This document shows, piece by piece, positions 25,073 to 26,377 of a DNA stretch of 26,377 nucleotides. Every line of letters begins with the position of its first letter. The stretch's first letter is position 1. The position numbers were made by a program, and so were the translations under genes. The notes beneath the pieces are model-generated. The model was not told where the DNA came from. It saw only the letters and a program-made list of their open reading frames with translations, and ran no database searches. The DNA is from Burkholderiaceae bacterium (GTDB taxonomy: Bacteria; Pseudomonadota; Gammaproteobacteria; Burkholderiales; Burkholderiaceae_D), in contig JAISIS010000062.1 of assembly GCA_031261905.1 (NCBI GenBank), positions 1 to 26,377 on the forward strand, written 5' to 3'.

Positions 25073-25915
25073 ATGCCGCTACCCTCACTTAAAATTACTT
25101 TGCTGGTTGACAATAACGCCCCGGAACCGCTTGAGAAAGAACACGGGTTTTCCGCCTGGATTGAAGCTGGCGACCGGCGTATCCTTTTTGATACCGGTCA
25201 GTCAGGCGCAATGCAGGCCAACGCGGCGCGGCTGGGGATAGATCCCGGCGATGCAGATACGCTGGTGCTGAGCCACGGTCATTATGACCATACCGGTACG
25301 CTCCCGGAATTTCTCGCGGTCAATGACAAGGCGCGGATTTATATGGGCGACAATTTGTCTGTTGACCGCTGGAGCTGCAAACCGGGAACAGATCCCCGCT
25401 CTATTGGCATACCCGAAGCCTCCAGGCAGGCGCTTCTGGCGCTGCCGCCGGGACGGGTGCATGAGTTGAGCACACCGCTTTATCTTATGCCGGGTGTCGG
25501 CATTACCGGCCCTGTGCCGCGTGTTTCGCCTGTTGAGGATACGGGCGGCCCTTTTTATCTTGATAACGCCAGCAGGGAAGATGATCTGATTGAGGATGAC
25601 CAGTCCATGTGGTTTGAAACGGATGAGGGCATTGTGATTCTGCTGGGCTGTTGCCATGCCGGGCTGGTAAATACGGTGGACTATATCCGCCGGGTTTCGG
25701 GCAAGGACCGCATTCGCGGCATTATCGGCGGGATGCATCTGGTGAACGCGGATGAGAAACGCCTGAATTACACTTTTGACGCCATGAAATCATGGCAGCC
25801 TGAATTTCTGGTTCCCTGCCATTGTACGGGCGCGGAACAAACGCTTTCCATGCTCGGCGCTATTGGCGGGGATATCGTCAAACCAGGTCAGGCAGGCATG
25901 GTTATTCAGGGATAA
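25073..25915 (+). CDS. Metallo-beta-lactamase-fold hydrolase (COG1237-like)
   Basis: A 280-residue cytoplasmic protein with the metal-binding motif LSHGHYDHTG at about residues 65-75, an early FDTGQSG, CCHAGLVNTVDYI in the second half, and GGMHLVNADEKRL then PCHCTG near the end. This pattern belongs to the MBL group often annotated as a dihydropterin-(ribofuranosyl)aminobenzene 5'-phosphate synthase. That name comes from archaeal methanopterin work and is unlikely to describe the function here; the substrate is unknown. AGGAG lies before the ATG. The next gene follows after 46 bp in the same direction. Most of the 350 bp upstream holds the cheW promoter region and the receptor remnant. Confidence 0.88.
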   Translation: MPLPSLKITLLVDNNAPEPLEKEHGFSAWIEAGDRRILFDTGQSGAMQANAARLGIDPGDADTLVLSHGHYDHTGTLPEFLAVNDKARIYMGDNLSVDRWSCKPGTDPRSIGIPEASRQALLALPPGRVHELSTPLYLMPGVGITGPVPRVSPVEDTGGPFYLDNASREDDLIEDDQSMWFETDEGIVILLGCCHAGLVNTVDYIRRVSGKDRIRGIIGGMHLVNADEKRLNYTFDAMKSWQPEFLVPCHCTGAEQTLSMLGAIGGDIVKPGQAGMVIQG

Positions 25916-25961
25916 ACCGGTTTTCAGTTTTTATACTCACTTTTACAGGAAGGAGCGCTTT

Positions 25962-26282
25962 ATGGTATTGATGGAACTTGCCATTTTCCCGAATAATGTT
26001 CTCGGCAGCATGAGCCCTTATGTGGCCCGTGTGCTGGATATTATTGACAAGAGCGGACTGAAGTATCGTCTTTCGCCCATGAGCACTGTCGTTGAGGGCG
26101 AGCTGGAGCAGGTGATGTCTGTCGTCAGCCAGTGCCATGCCGAACTGGCGAAGGATTGTGACCGCATTTCTATTGTTATGCGGGTGGACTCCAAACCTGG
26201 CAATAACCAGACGCGCATGGAAAGCAAGGTAACGGCTGTTGAGGAAAAGGTGGGCAGAAAGCTCGTCACCACCATCAACTGA
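25962..26282 (+). CDS. MTH1187 family thiamine-binding protein
   Basis: A 106-residue protein of the MTH1187/YkoF-like family (PF01910), which forms ferredoxin-like dimers or tetramers that bind thiamine or related molecules. The start MVLMELAIFPN, the YVARVLDIIDKSGLKYRLSPMSTVVEGE core and the C-terminal RMESKVTAVEEKVGRKL are characteristic. The ATG at 25962 is preceded by AGGAAGGAG; an in-frame ATG 33 codons upstream lies inside the previous gene and has no such site. It may be co-transcribed with the MBL hydrolase. Its physiological role is unproven in most bacteria. Confidence 0.88.
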   Translation: MVLMELAIFPNNVLGSMSPYVARVLDIIDKSGLKYRLSPMSTVVEGELEQVMSVVSQCHAELAKDCDRISIVMRVDSKPGNNQTRMESKVTAVEEKVGRKLVTTIN

Positions 26283-26303
26283 CGCGCAACCGGATTAACG
26301 GTG

Positions 26304-26334
26304 AAAGAAGCATGGAAACCCCCATGCTTCTTTT
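26304..26334 (+). terminator. Rho-independent terminator after the thiamine-binding protein gene
   Basis: AAAGAAGCATGG (26304-26315) and CCATGCTTCTTT (26322-26333) form a perfect 12-bp stem with a six-base loop, running into TTTT. It starts 21 bases after the stop codon. Confidence 0.9.
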
Positions 26335-26341
26335 GCATTCC

Positions 26342-26360
26342 GGGAAGGCTTCACCTTCCC
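26342..26360. repeat. Second small hairpin at the right edge
   Basis: GGGAAGG (26342-26348) and CCTTCCC (26354-26360) form a 7-bp stem with a five-base loop, just after the terminator. No long U-run follows on either strand within the window. It might belong to a convergent gene beyond the edge. Confidence 0.4.
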
Positions 26361-26377
26361 TTGCCCCCTGTGGTTAT

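Noticed and set aside
25863..25961. Upstream ATG adding 33 residues to the thiamine-binding protein
   Set aside because: It lies inside the preceding MBL gene and lacks a ribosome site; the ATG at 25962 has AGGAAGGAG and matches the family N-terminus.

Overview
The window reads as a betaproteobacterial chromosome, most likely Burkholderiales and possibly Oxalobacteraceae. That placement rests on gene families and gene order (glnE | yhdP-nit-tldD, aroG, yajQ, murB, argFG, rsgA-M48-orn), recalled from memory and not searched. Most of the window is dense, conserved housekeeping DNA of moderate-to-high GC. About 22.3-25.0 kb is different: AT-rich, repeat-bearing and full of damaged genes.

Layout. 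1-2445 (-): most of glnE, running off the left edge. 2562-9068 (+): yhdP, a nitrilase-family gene and tldD, with tight spacing. 9069-10385 (+): aroG (DAHP synthase) behind a leader that carries an apparent ribosome-controlled attenuator; a 27-codon peptide with the run FFFYYFWF precedes a 10-bp terminator hairpin. 10413-12036: yajQ (-) and murB (+), divergent. 12037-16757 (-): argF, argG, mtnP, apt and mtnA in one direction, joining the last steps from ornithine toward arginine with disposal of methylthioadenosine (a polyamine by-product). 16855-19007 (-): rsgA and an M48 membrane protease. 19056-19670 (+): orn. 19825-22340 (+): feoA, feoB and a small Cys-rich membrane protein, behind a possible Fur-controlled promoter.

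The scarred region, 22.3-25.0 kb, holds: an OmpR-type response regulator that has lost nearly all of its receiver domain in frame; three TGTTACA-type boxes upstream of it at 29-bp spacing; a long imperfect inverted repeat whose centre is an almost pure poly-G tract (possibly a sequencing or assembly artefact); a hicAB toxin-antitoxin remnant; an orphan cheW; and, directly upstream of cheW, a chemoreceptor reduced to its two ends. Several of these genes keep a start and an end but lack the middle.

The right end (25073-26334, +) has a metallo-beta-lactamase-fold hydrolase and an MTH1187-type thiamine-binding protein, closed by a strong terminator. I saw no tRNA, rRNA, CRISPR array or recognisable insertion sequence. 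All identifications are by eye from motifs and remembered family members.
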